64,000 nucleotides of DNA from Bacteroidaceae bacterium (GTDB lineage: Bacteria > Bacteroidota > Bacteroidia > Bacteroidales > Bacteroidaceae), in NCBI GenBank assembly GCA_017520935.1, contig JAFXEF010000043.1, positions 1 through 64,000 of the forward strand, written 5' to 3'. This document shows, in pieces, positions 26,637-37,166 of this stretch (its first letter is position 1; each line of letters starts with the position of its first letter). The translations under genes were made by a program, and so were the position numbers. Below the pieces are notes generated by a model, which was not told where the DNA came from, searched no databases, and saw only the letters and a program-made list of their open reading frames with translations.

Positions 26637-29405
26637 TTAGTACCAATCCACATTACCTCCCGAACTACTGCGCTGGTCATACTTGAGGGCATCGGCCAGC
26701 ATGCTGGAGTTGGCACGGATAGAGAAGTTGTATGAGGTATAGGGTTTGAGCACCACACCACACGACATACTGAAGCAGTGCATATCGCGAGAGATATTCA
26801 TCGTCGTGGTAGTGAGTTCCTTATCATCGAAGTCCCAACCTGAAGAGAAGTTCATGTTCCACTTATTGGAAATCTTGATATTACCCGAGAAGTTCATATT
26901 CTGCGTCAGCTTATAGGGGTAGCGCATGTTCTTCTCGTTAATCTTTCCGGCCGTATTCTCACGCATACTCACGCCATACGACACGGAGAACGACCAGGGT
27001 ATCTTGAAGGCCATATAGCCATCCTCATCGAGCTCCACTCCATCGCCGCCACCTTTATTGCTGCCTGCTCTGTCGCTGCTGCGCCCACCCTTGTTAGGAG
27101 CCGCATTGGCTCCCCCACCCTGTGCCGCACCAGCCTCCTCCTCAGAATCCTCCTCCGGATTGAGCAGTTTGTCTATCGTCTCCTTCCACTTCTTCCACGT
27201 ACCGTTATTAAAGGTATAAGAGAAGTTCTGGCTCATGCCCTGGAAACGGCCGAAGCGCCCATACGACCACTCCGTGCGATCGCCCACGACTACACGTCCG
27301 TTCTCATTGAACTCGTATGCATAGGTTGCCCATACGGAGTTCAGGCTGAAGGTATAGTTCTTTGTCAGCTTCAAGCGGATACGGGTCGACAGGTTACTCC
27401 ACGGCTTACTCTTAGCCGCCATATTATAGGAGATGCTGGCACCGAGTTCATCGATAATGCTAATCTTACGCACACCTGTAGAGTCGCGGTCGGTCTTGAC
27501 CTTCATCTCCACATTGTTCGACACATCCATATTGATGCTTCCCGAGCGCCCCTTACCCGGCACGCCATATAGCGAGCCCGCATAGGGCGAGTAGTCTACG
27601 GTGCGCACCTCGCCCTGCGCATCGGTATAGGTATACGACTTATAGTAGCCATACTTGGAGTCACCGAAGTCGGGCGTAAGGCTATAGCTCACCGAGGGAG
27701 TGAAGACGTGGCGTATCATCTGCACCTTATCGCCAAAGATAGCCTTAATGGGCTTATAGAAACCATAGAGCTTGGTATTGGCACTGATGGCAAGGTTATA
27801 GTTGTACACACGGTTGAAGCCATAGGTAGTATCCTGCCGCTCACGCATACGCTCCTCGTCCCACGAGCGGTCAATTTTATAGGTATACCAGCGCTCCGTA
27901 TAGTTGAATGAGGGGGTGATGTTGATATACTTGAATGCCGTAAACGTAGCACTGATGGGGATGTAATGTTTCACACCATTGCGCCAGTCGGTAAAGATAT
28001 TCTTCTGCATGATTTCATTCTCCTTGGCAGTGATGCTGTTGCTCAACGAGCCCGTATAGGTGAGCGAAATCTTCTCGTACCACTTCTCCTCACCCATCGC
28101 CTTTTTCCTCTTGAAGGGGTAGATACGGCTTACCGACCAGTTCAGTGAGGGCAATGTGAGTGAAAGGGTCGAGTCGCGCATATTCTGCGAGATATTGAAC
28201 GAACTGGAGAGGTTCATTTTCGCATCGGGAAAACTGCGCGAGTAGCTCACGCTAGACGTACGTATACTCTGCGAGGTGAGGGCAGGGTTATACATACTGG
28301 AGAGATTGTTGCGTTCAAAGTTAGAGGTGGCATAGTTGACACTGGCCGAGAAGTTCTGGTTGGGATTGGCCTTGGCATCCTGCCTATGGCTCCAGACAAT
28401 CTTAAAGTTCTTCGACACCGAGTAGTCGGGCATGTTCTTCTCGCCCTTCTTGGTCACCATATAGCTGAGGTTCACATTACCCGAGTACTTGTAGCGCTTG
28501 CGGTAATTGGTGATAGAAGAGACCCCCCAAGAGCCCTTAGTGAAAATTTCGCCGGTCAATTTTTCATCGAGGTAATCGCTAATGGCAAAGTAATAGCCAC
28601 CGTCGCGCAGGTAGAAGCCGCGTTCCAGTTCATCACCATACGAAGGCATGATGAATCCCGAAGAGTAGTCAGAGGTAAAAGGAAAGAAGCCAAAGGGTAT
28701 TGCCAACGGCAGCGGCACATCGGCCACGACAAGCTGGGCCGGACCGAACACCACATCCTGATTGGGGCGCATCTTGGCCATCGAGAGCGACAGATAGAAG
28801 TGCGGGTGTTCGTGATCCTCACACGTGGTATAGCGTCCCTTACGGATATAGAACTCATCATTAGGCCCCTTCTTCACCGTGTTGCTGGTCATATAGCCCT
28901 CGCCCTGTTGGGTGGTGACGTTATTGATGAATCCTTTACGGGTCTTGAAGCTATAGCTCATCGTTTCAGACTCATAGGGTGTGTCTCCATCAGCAAAGAC
29001 CGGCCTACCCTTCACCGCACCCAACGAATCGGTCGTACCCTGGGCGTATACAACACTATTATCCAGGTCGATGGTAATCTCATTGGCCTTCAGTTCTATA
29101 TTCTGATAGTTTACCTGCCCCTCTCCGTACAAGTAGGCATCACCGTTCTTGTACCATACCATCGAGTCCTTCGACTGGTATATGACAGGCGCTTCCAGGT
29201 CGTCACGCCGCTTTGTGGTATCATTGGCCAGCGAATCGGACATGGCCACCATGGCCGTATCAGCAGGCTGTACTCCGGCATTCACCGATGCAGAATCAGC
29301 CACCGCACCCGCACGTTGCACTGCCTGCTGGGCCGAGAGGCTCTGCGAGAAGGCCACTACCGAGAGCAGCAAGAGGATATATCTGTGTAGCTTTGCCAAT
29401 GCCAT
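26637..29405 (-). CDS. lptD: LPS-assembly outer-membrane protein LptD
   Basis: Translocon barrel that places LPS in the outer leaflet. I start at MALAKLHRY (29405), giving 922 residues and a signal peptide ending SLSAQ; the frame is open to 29444, but that stretch contains the promoter -7 box. An OstA/LptA-like jelly-roll is at about 60-180 (KNGDAYLYGEGQVNYQNIELKANEI in part). Then comes the LptD barrel with family features such as LPLAIPFGFFPF and SSGFIMPSYGDE. A Gly/Ser/Glu-rich low-complexity loop lies near 745-800 (EEDSEEEAGAAQGGG), unusual for a barrel and probably an extracellular loop or linker. The HD-domain gene lies upstream on the same strand, its stop 74 bases before this ATG, but lptD has its own promoter. 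Confidence 0.88.
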   Translation of the reverse strand: MALAKLHRYILLLLSVVAFSQSLSAQQAVQRAGAVADSASVNAGVQPADTAMVAMSDSLANDTTKRRDDLEAPVIYQSKDSMVWYKNGDAYLYGEGQVNYQNIELKANEITIDLDNSVVYAQGTTDSLGAVKGRPVFADGDTPYESETMSYSFKTRKGFINNVTTQQGEGYMTSNTVKKGPNDEFYIRKGRYTTCEDHEHPHFYLSLSMAKMRPNQDVVFGPAQLVVADVPLPLAIPFGFFPFTSDYSSGFIMPSYGDELERGFYLRDGGYYFAISDYLDEKLTGEIFTKGSWGVSSITNYRKRYKYSGNVNLSYMVTKKGEKNMPDYSVSKNFKIVWSHRQDAKANPNQNFSASVNYATSNFERNNLSSMYNPALTSQSIRTSSVSYSRSFPDAKMNLSSSFNISQNMRDSTLSLTLPSLNWSVSRIYPFKRKKAMGEEKWYEKISLTYTGSLSNSITAKENEIMQKNIFTDWRNGVKHYIPISATFTAFKYINITPSFNYTERWYTYKIDRSWDEERMRERQDTTYGFNRVYNYNLAISANTKLYGFYKPIKAIFGDKVQMIRHVFTPSVSYSLTPDFGDSKYGYYKSYTYTDAQGEVRTVDYSPYAGSLYGVPGKGRSGSINMDVSNNVEMKVKTDRDSTGVRKISIIDELGASISYNMAAKSKPWSNLSTRIRLKLTKNYTFSLNSVWATYAYEFNENGRVVVGDRTEWSYGRFGRFQGMSQNFSYTFNNGTWKKWKETIDKLLNPEEDSEEEAGAAQGGGANAAPNKGGRSSDRAGSNKGGGDGVELDEDGYMAFKIPWSFSVSYGVSMRENTAGKINEKNMRYPYKLTQNMNFSGNIKISNKWNMNFSSGWDFDDKELTTTTMNISRDMHCFSMSCGVVLKPYTSYNFSIRANSSMLADALKYDQRSSSGGNVDWY

Positions 29406-29421
29406 AATTTCTATTAAACTG

Positions 29422-29451
29422 CAAAGATACAAAACAATTGACAATTGACAA
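29422..29451 (-). promoter_or_regulatory. Promoter of lptD using a TTGACAA repeat
   Basis: Minus strand TATCTTTG (29422-29429), 16 bases before the chosen ATG, with a TTG at 29449-29451 inside the heptamer array exactly 19 bp upstream. The same arrangement serves tRNA-Arg. The box falls inside the longer open frame, which is why the shorter start is preferred. Confidence 0.65.
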
Positions 29452-29476
29452 TTGACAATTATTATATTATTGACAA
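29438..29476. repeat. TTGACAA heptamer, three tandem copies plus one
   Basis: Perfect copies at 29438-29444, 29445-29451 and 29452-29458, and a detached one at 29470-29476, ending 3 bases from the stop codon of the HD-domain gene. Confidence 0.9.
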
Positions 29477-29479
29477 TTA

Positions 29480-30016
29480 TTAATATAAAAAGCGTTCACA
29501 CCAGGCGTCAAACTTCACCAACCCCTCCTCACCGAACTTCTCTAAGCTGCGACGTGCCTGCTCCACACTCTTCTCGCTATCAAGACGTGTTTTGGAGAAG
29601 AACTTGTCGGCAAAGCAGATTATCTGCTCCTCGATGCTCACCGGCTGCATATCGCGCTGAGGGAGCGGCAGCTGCTGAGCTATAATCTGCTGCATCGTGA
29701 GTCCCGTACCTGTATGGCGTTCACATACCAGGGCATGACGCTCCCACCCTTCGCCACGCAGTATCTCGGCACCCAAGATGCCATGACAGATGTAAGGCTC
29801 GGCTCCATAGCAGGCTATGGCCGGTGCATCGACCCGGACGATACCTATATCGTGCAGCAAGGCTGCCTCTTCAATGAATTGTTCATCGGCACCTAACTCA
29901 GGATGGCTACGCGCTATCGCCAAGGCCTTATCGGCAACAGCACGGCTATGTGTCAGGAGTATATGGTGCAGCCTCTCTTCCGGGCAATACTTATCAATCA
30001 GTTCCAATGGAGACAT
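29480..30016 (-). CDS. HD-domain phosphohydrolase
   Basis: Small cytoplasmic metal-dependent phosphohydrolase, 178 residues from MSPLELIDKY. Metal ligands are visible as His23 (LLTHSRAV), His55-Asp56 (LLHDIGIV) and later His in CHGILGAEI and CERHTGTG; the C-terminal part has DKFFSK, typical of small HDIG hydrolases. The frame extends 27 bases further upstream but that part lies next to a hairpin, so the internal ATG is better. The substrate cannot be predicted; nucleotides are likely for such small HD proteins. Confidence 0.88.
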   Translation of the reverse strand: MSPLELIDKYCPEERLHHILLTHSRAVADKALAIARSHPELGADEQFIEEAALLHDIGIVRVDAPAIACYGAEPYICHGILGAEILRGEGWERHALVCERHTGTGLTMQQIIAQQLPLPQRDMQPVSIEEQIICFADKFFSKTRLDSEKSVEQARRSLEKFGEEGLVKFDAWCERFLY

Positions 30017-30036
30017 ACGTGTTGTTTTTTGATACA

Positions 30037-30064
30037 GAAACACTCGGCGATTGCCGAGTGTTTC
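30037..30064 (-). terminator. Perfect hairpin between the GH128-like gene and the HD gene
   Basis: GAAACACTCGGC (30037-30048), loop GATT, GCCGAGTGTTTC (30053-30064): a 12-bp perfect stem, 18 bases past the stop of the glycosidase gene. The tail on either strand is short in T, so termination may be partial. Confidence 0.6.
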
Positions 30065-30082
30065 TGCCTATAATCAATACAT

Positions 30083-32869
30083 TTACTTCACCACTACCAT
30101 AGCCGTAGCATTGCCGGCCTTGACTACATACACGCCCGGATCCAAAGCATTGGCCGAAGCCAGCTTGACACCGTGCATGGTGTATACGTCAAAGTGTTCG
30201 TGACCGTCGACACAGATAGCATTGCCCACCACATAGGGACGTAGCGGTGCCTCGGCATCGGCCTCCATCTGCTCCACTGACGAACCGCCTTCGCGGGTAT
30301 AGAGCACCACCCATCCGAGGTCATCCTTCATAGAGGAAGCACTCAGCTTGGTTCCGTCAGAAGCGTTCTTGCGCGATGAGTCTACCACACGCCTGAAGCG
30401 TGCACCAACGGTATATTCCACACCATCCACCTCCTCCGTAATGGTAACACTCTGCCGGCGAACCAATGTAGCAGCATCGTAGTTGCTTGTCTGCAAGGCA
30501 GCAAAGATAAAGGGTGCCTGACAGCGGAGTGTATCACCGCCACTTACAAAGTAGTGCGGACGGGCAGTAGAGCCATACATGGTGGCTTCGTTCCTACCCG
30601 CAGCAATCATCAAACCGAAGTTGTCGTCAAGCGTAGCTACACCGGGAGTGATGGCCAGATAGCACACATTCATCTTCATTGACGACTTGGTACCCACCTC
30701 ATCTTCATACATCAAGATACACTTGAAGCCCGCGTTGGTCACGTTGCGCACCTTCACGATGATGGGGTTCTCCTTGAGCATAGGCTTGCGTATCTCGGTG
30801 AGCACCACAGGCACTACTCCTTCAGCGAAAGGCTTGGTGAATACCACATCTACGGTGTCCACCATATTTACCTTCACCACGCCCACCTCACAGTCAAGGC
30901 TGCCGAACGTGTGGTTGCCCTCTTCGATCGCCATAAAAGGTATGGTCTCGGACTTGGCAAAATCGGCCGATTCCGATGTCACCCAAGGCAGGGGTTGGTA
31001 GGTAAAGTTCTTCCTGCCCGAAGCCGAAATCAGGTTACCCAGCAACGTCTTGGTGTTGGCATTGCTCATAGGCCCCATAAACACGGCAGGAGCACTGGCA
31101 AAGTCGCCTGTATAGTCAATCTCCACCTCATCATCGGCACCGACCAGAATGATTTCGCCGAGCTGAATCTTATCCGTACCCTGCACCGACGACTTGGCCA
31201 CCCTGATGACGGCCGAGTTGCGCTTGGTATTCTCGGCAGTGACATTCACCACGCGATATTCATACATACCGGCCTCAGCGATGGTATCGCTGCAGGTATA
31301 GTTGAGGGTCTTGCCGGTCATATCCTTGGGGGCAACGGTCTGCACCACCACGAAATCAGCATCATTCTCGCCCTTGCGCTGCACCTGAATCTCGCTCAGC
31401 ATATCGCCATTGGTATCAGTCCATGTGAGGCGGAAAACACCTGCCGACTGGTTGCTCCATGCGCCGGACAATTTGCTGGGAGCCGTATACACCACATTGG
31501 GTACCTTCTCGTACTCCTTGCGGTAGGCCATGCCCGACTTCATGTCGCGGTAGTATTCGCCGGTGAGTGACATCGTGCCATCATGAATCAGACGTGAGCA
31601 AGCCGCCTCACCATTCCAGTAGGCATAACGCTCTACGTAGGGTGAGTTGTTGAGCGTGGTGAGGATATCCTTCATACGATTAAGGTTCTTCTGCTGATTG
31701 GCCTGCGAGAAGCTACGGTCGGTAGCAAAGATTCCGTTGTTGTTCCATGAGGCTCCCCATACATATTCGGTAATCCAGATGGGACGTTTGCCATACTCGT
31801 TATAGTAATACTCCATATTACCGAACCCGGTATCCCAATAACAGTGAAGGTCAAGGATGTCGCAACGCCATCCACGCTTGTCGACCTCGGTGATAAACTC
31901 TCTGAGGTGGCTCCAGCTACCGTCATGCGATGACTCCGAACAGAGGCGCATACCGGTACGCATGAGGTCCTGCCACTGGTTGAGGATAACTTCCACGCTC
32001 TGCGGATGGTCATCGGCACTGTTTCCCGGCTCATTGTTTGTCTGCATGTGACAAGAGAAATTCACGCTACCGCAAGTCGAAACCGAAGGCCATGCCACAT
32101 AGATTTGGTGAGGCACACACTCGCGGTCGGGCAGATGGCTGAGTCCCTGCGCCCAATCGTAACAATAGGTGGTACCCAACCTATCATTATAGTCAAATCC
32201 CGTATCAGAAGCCAAACCTTTCTTCTGCACATCATGCCACTGGAACACGCGGTACGAAGAGATACGCCCGTCAAATACCGTAGGTAATACGGCAAACTCA
32301 AGATCCTCGGTATCGGCAATGAAGCAACGGCTATAGCCCCAGCCACTCTTACCGGTAGCAAAGGTCACCATATAGCCACGCTTGAGCTTGAAGCTGCGTA
32401 TCTGGTTGTTGAGCTTGGCATCCGACAGCGAGTTCATGAAACCGCCCGAATGCTCCAGGCCGAAGTCGTTGACTGCCGTACCGCCATAGTTCTGCTCTGA
32501 ATACACGGTGAGAGGTTTGATATCCTTGGCATAGGGGAACACGATGGTGCCGTGGGCATACATACGCACCTGGCAGTTCTCACCATCGACAGCCTGCTCG
32601 CCATTGATGAACACGTGCCCGTCGAGCAACTTATCTCTGAGCACATGGCTCGGACGTATGCTCTGGATGATGAGCACGGCATGGTCGGTATTGGTAATGT
32701 TCACTTTAGCACCATCCTCAAAAGGGGTGGCACCCTGAATCACGTAATCCACGTTTTCGCTCAAGGTGACCTCACCCGTAACCTTACCAACCTTGGTCAC
32801 GGTATTTGCAGCATTTGCTGCCAGCCCGAAGGCCAGCAGCAAAGCGCATGTAAGTTGTCTGATTTTCAT
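30083..32869 (-). CDS. Secreted GH128-like glycosidase
   Basis: 928 residues, signal peptide about 1-20 (ends AANA). About 30-235: a module with LTVYSEQNYGG, RSFKLKRGYMVTFA and RCFIADTEDLE that is also found in the 1478-residue protein at 40984. About 240-465: a TIM-barrel of the Asl1/GH128 type with the probable acid Glu280 in TNNEPGN and nucleophile Glu368 in RPIWITEYVWG. GH128 members known to me cut beta-1,3-glucan; the substrate here is open. Then an FN3-like domain (about 475-560), beta-rich segments and a sorting-like end (FDVYTMHGVKL...GVYVVKAG). It follows the GH2 gene after 53 bases on the same strand, so both enzymes are probably made together. Confidence 0.8.
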   Translation of the reverse strand: MKIRQLTCALLLAFGLAANAANTVTKVGKVTGEVTLSENVDYVIQGATPFEDGAKVNITNTDHAVLIIQSIRPSHVLRDKLLDGHVFINGEQAVDGENCQVRMYAHGTIVFPYAKDIKPLTVYSEQNYGGTAVNDFGLEHSGGFMNSLSDAKLNNQIRSFKLKRGYMVTFATGKSGWGYSRCFIADTEDLEFAVLPTVFDGRISSYRVFQWHDVQKKGLASDTGFDYNDRLGTTYCYDWAQGLSHLPDRECVPHQIYVAWPSVSTCGSVNFSCHMQTNNEPGNSADDHPQSVEVILNQWQDLMRTGMRLCSESSHDGSWSHLREFITEVDKRGWRCDILDLHCYWDTGFGNMEYYYNEYGKRPIWITEYVWGASWNNNGIFATDRSFSQANQQKNLNRMKDILTTLNNSPYVERYAYWNGEAACSRLIHDGTMSLTGEYYRDMKSGMAYRKEYEKVPNVVYTAPSKLSGAWSNQSAGVFRLTWTDTNGDMLSEIQVQRKGENDADFVVVQTVAPKDMTGKTLNYTCSDTIAEAGMYEYRVVNVTAENTKRNSAVIRVAKSSVQGTDKIQLGEIILVGADDEVEIDYTGDFASAPAVFMGPMSNANTKTLLGNLISASGRKNFTYQPLPWVTSESADFAKSETIPFMAIEEGNHTFGSLDCEVGVVKVNMVDTVDVVFTKPFAEGVVPVVLTEIRKPMLKENPIIVKVRNVTNAGFKCILMYEDEVGTKSSMKMNVCYLAITPGVATLDDNFGLMIAAGRNEATMYGSTARPHYFVSGGDTLRCQAPFIFAALQTSNYDAATLVRRQSVTITEEVDGVEYTVGARFRRVVDSSRKNASDGTKLSASSMKDDLGWVVLYTREGGSSVEQMEADAEAPLRPYVVGNAICVDGHEHFDVYTMHGVKLASANALDPGVYVVKAGNATAMVVVK

Positions 32870-32897
32870 AGTTGCATTTTATTTCTGATGACCTTAA

Positions 32898-32911
32898 AGA
32901 CCTTAAGGTCT
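32898..32911 (-). repeat. Palindrome between GH2 and GH128-like genes
   Basis: AGACCTTAAGGTCT is a perfect 14-bp palindrome in the 53-base gap, preceded by a partial direct copy (GACCTTAA). It may be an operator-like site or a weak processing hairpin. Confidence 0.4.
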
Positions 32912-32922
32912 CTCTATCAATA

Positions 32923-36045
<3,123 letters not shown>

Positions 36046-36069
36046 TTATCATAGATTCCTTAAACGCTA

Positions 36070-36077
36070 CAAAGATA
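36070..36077 (-). promoter_or_regulatory. -7 box of the GH2 gene
   Basis: Minus strand TATCTTTG, 49 bases before the ATG. A -33 TTG lies 23 bp upstream, longer than usual. A second, mutated copy (TATCTTTA) sits exactly 87 bp upstream at 36157-36164. Confidence 0.55.
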
Positions 36078-36194
36078 CAAATAAACGAGCGAAATAATAT
36101 CAAGCTTGCTTGAATATTTTTTCACAGCGAGTGAAAGTATCTTCTTAGCAAGGCTATAAAGATAGTAATAAACGAGCGAAATAATATCAAGCTT
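36070..36194 (-). repeat. Tandem duplication of a promoter segment (87-bp period)
   Basis: A 27-bp segment at 36081-36107 recurs without change at 36168-36194, and each copy is preceded by three bases and a -7 box (36070-36077 TATCTTTG; 36157-36164 TATCTTTA on the minus strand). AAATATTCAAG-like strings follow both copies. The gene-proximal copy keeps the intact box. Confidence 0.8.
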
Positions 36195-36360
36195 CTTGGA
36201 CAAGCCAAGTGCTAAGGCAGGTCTTGAATATTTTTCAAAGCGGGTCAAAAATCTTCGAGGTTTACCTCAAAAATACAAAAGATTTTTAATCCGACAAAAC
36301 AGTTTAAGATTTTTTTGGTCATTTGGTGCGATTTCATTTGGTCATTTGTCAAGAGAACAG

Positions 36361-36420
36361 CATAACTTACGCTTCGTCATAACATAACTTACGCTTCGAC
36401 GTATCGTAACTTACGCCTCG
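36361..36420. repeat. 22-bp period tandem repeat
   Basis: CATAACTTACGCTTCG at 36361 and 36383 and CGTAACTTACGCCTCG at 36405, spaced 22 bp; a fourth, worn unit may follow (CGCAAGCTAAGGCT). Next to it are a duplicated CATTTGGT and a CGCCACA/TGTGGCG hairpin (36481-36496). No gene is present. Confidence 0.75.
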
Positions 36421-36513
36421 GCGCATCGCAAGCTAAGGCTACACCTACAGCAACCTGCCATAGCATCGGCTCCAATGCCGCGCCACACCTGTGGCGACAA
36501 GCGGACGCACCTG

Positions 36514-36711
36514 TAAGGTAAGTTCTATAAATTAACTTTGCCGAGAAGTCGGAGTTTAGCTGTGGCTGTTTTAGTGGTTGTTGAGGAAGTGTAGCGGGCT
36601 ACATGACCGAAACAAGCGGTAAAAGAGACCAGATAAAACCGAATTAGCGGTAAAAAGCAAAAACGGTAGTCTATGTAAATATCTTTGTGAGAATTTATAG
36701 AACCTACCTTA
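36514..36711. repeat. MITE-like element with 20-bp inverted ends
   Basis: TAAGGTAAGTTCTATAAATT (36514-36533) pairs with 36692-36711 at 19 of 20 positions, enclosing 158 bp without a gene. AGCGGTAAAA occurs twice inside. Plus-strand -7-like boxes lie at both ends: TAACTTTG at 36533-36540 and TATCTTTG at 36680-36687, the latter pointing toward the gene at 37167. No clear target-site duplication longer than 2 bp was found. Confidence 0.65.
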
Positions 36712-37166
36712 ATGCCGGACAACAGACCGGGCATTGAAGAGAAACGACTTCACGATGAAAATTTTGTTTTATCGCGTAGAAACAAAAATCACCTATTTTA
36801 CAGGTGAGACAGTGCAACCCGTGAGCTGTCCGCGGACAGACGGTGTTGGCCGGACAAGCTTGCTTGAATAATGCCGAGCCGAGTTCTTTTTCTCTTCGGA
36901 AGAGAAGCAAGCTCCATTCTTTGGCAAATCACACCAACACCCCTACAGCACATCGCAAACGACGAATGTTAAAAACAACATTTTTACATCATTTTTAGGG
37001 CAAGAATCATACCTATTTAATTATTTTCATTATCTTTGCGGAATCATATACCTATAAATCTCTTCCGAAGAGATTAATAGATAAAGGCAACAAACAGCAT
37101 CCCAATAGACGCAAAAAAGAAGAAACACATTTATAACCAATTTATTAACCTAAAAAAACAAGCATC
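36712..37166. other. Gene-free leader region of the 1207-residue gene
   Basis: No gene seen. It holds the 14-bp palindrome CTGTCCGCGGACAG (36826-36839), two related palindromes around CTCTTCGGAAGAG (near 36893) and CTCTTCCGAAGAG (near 37063), and a -7 box at 37031-37038. The spacing implies a 5' leader of about 120 bases, A-rich before the ATG. Confidence 0.5.
37031..37038 (+). promoter_or_regulatory. -7 box of the 1207-residue gene
   Basis: TATCTTTG followed by CGG, 128 bases before the ATG. No clear TTTG at 19-21 bp upstream. Confidence 0.5.

Noticed and set aside
29406..29444. Longer N-terminus for lptD
   Set aside because: The region contains a promoter box at the correct spacing to its -33 TTG, and the shorter start gives a normal signal peptide.
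36361..36420. Possible CRISPR array
   Set aside because: Repeats abut with a 22-bp period and no unique spacers of fixed length; no cas gene is near.
36514..36711. Riboswitch or ncRNA explanation for the inverted-end element
   Set aside because: The arms are 158 bp apart with no conserved inner fold recognised; a mobile-type repeat is simpler.
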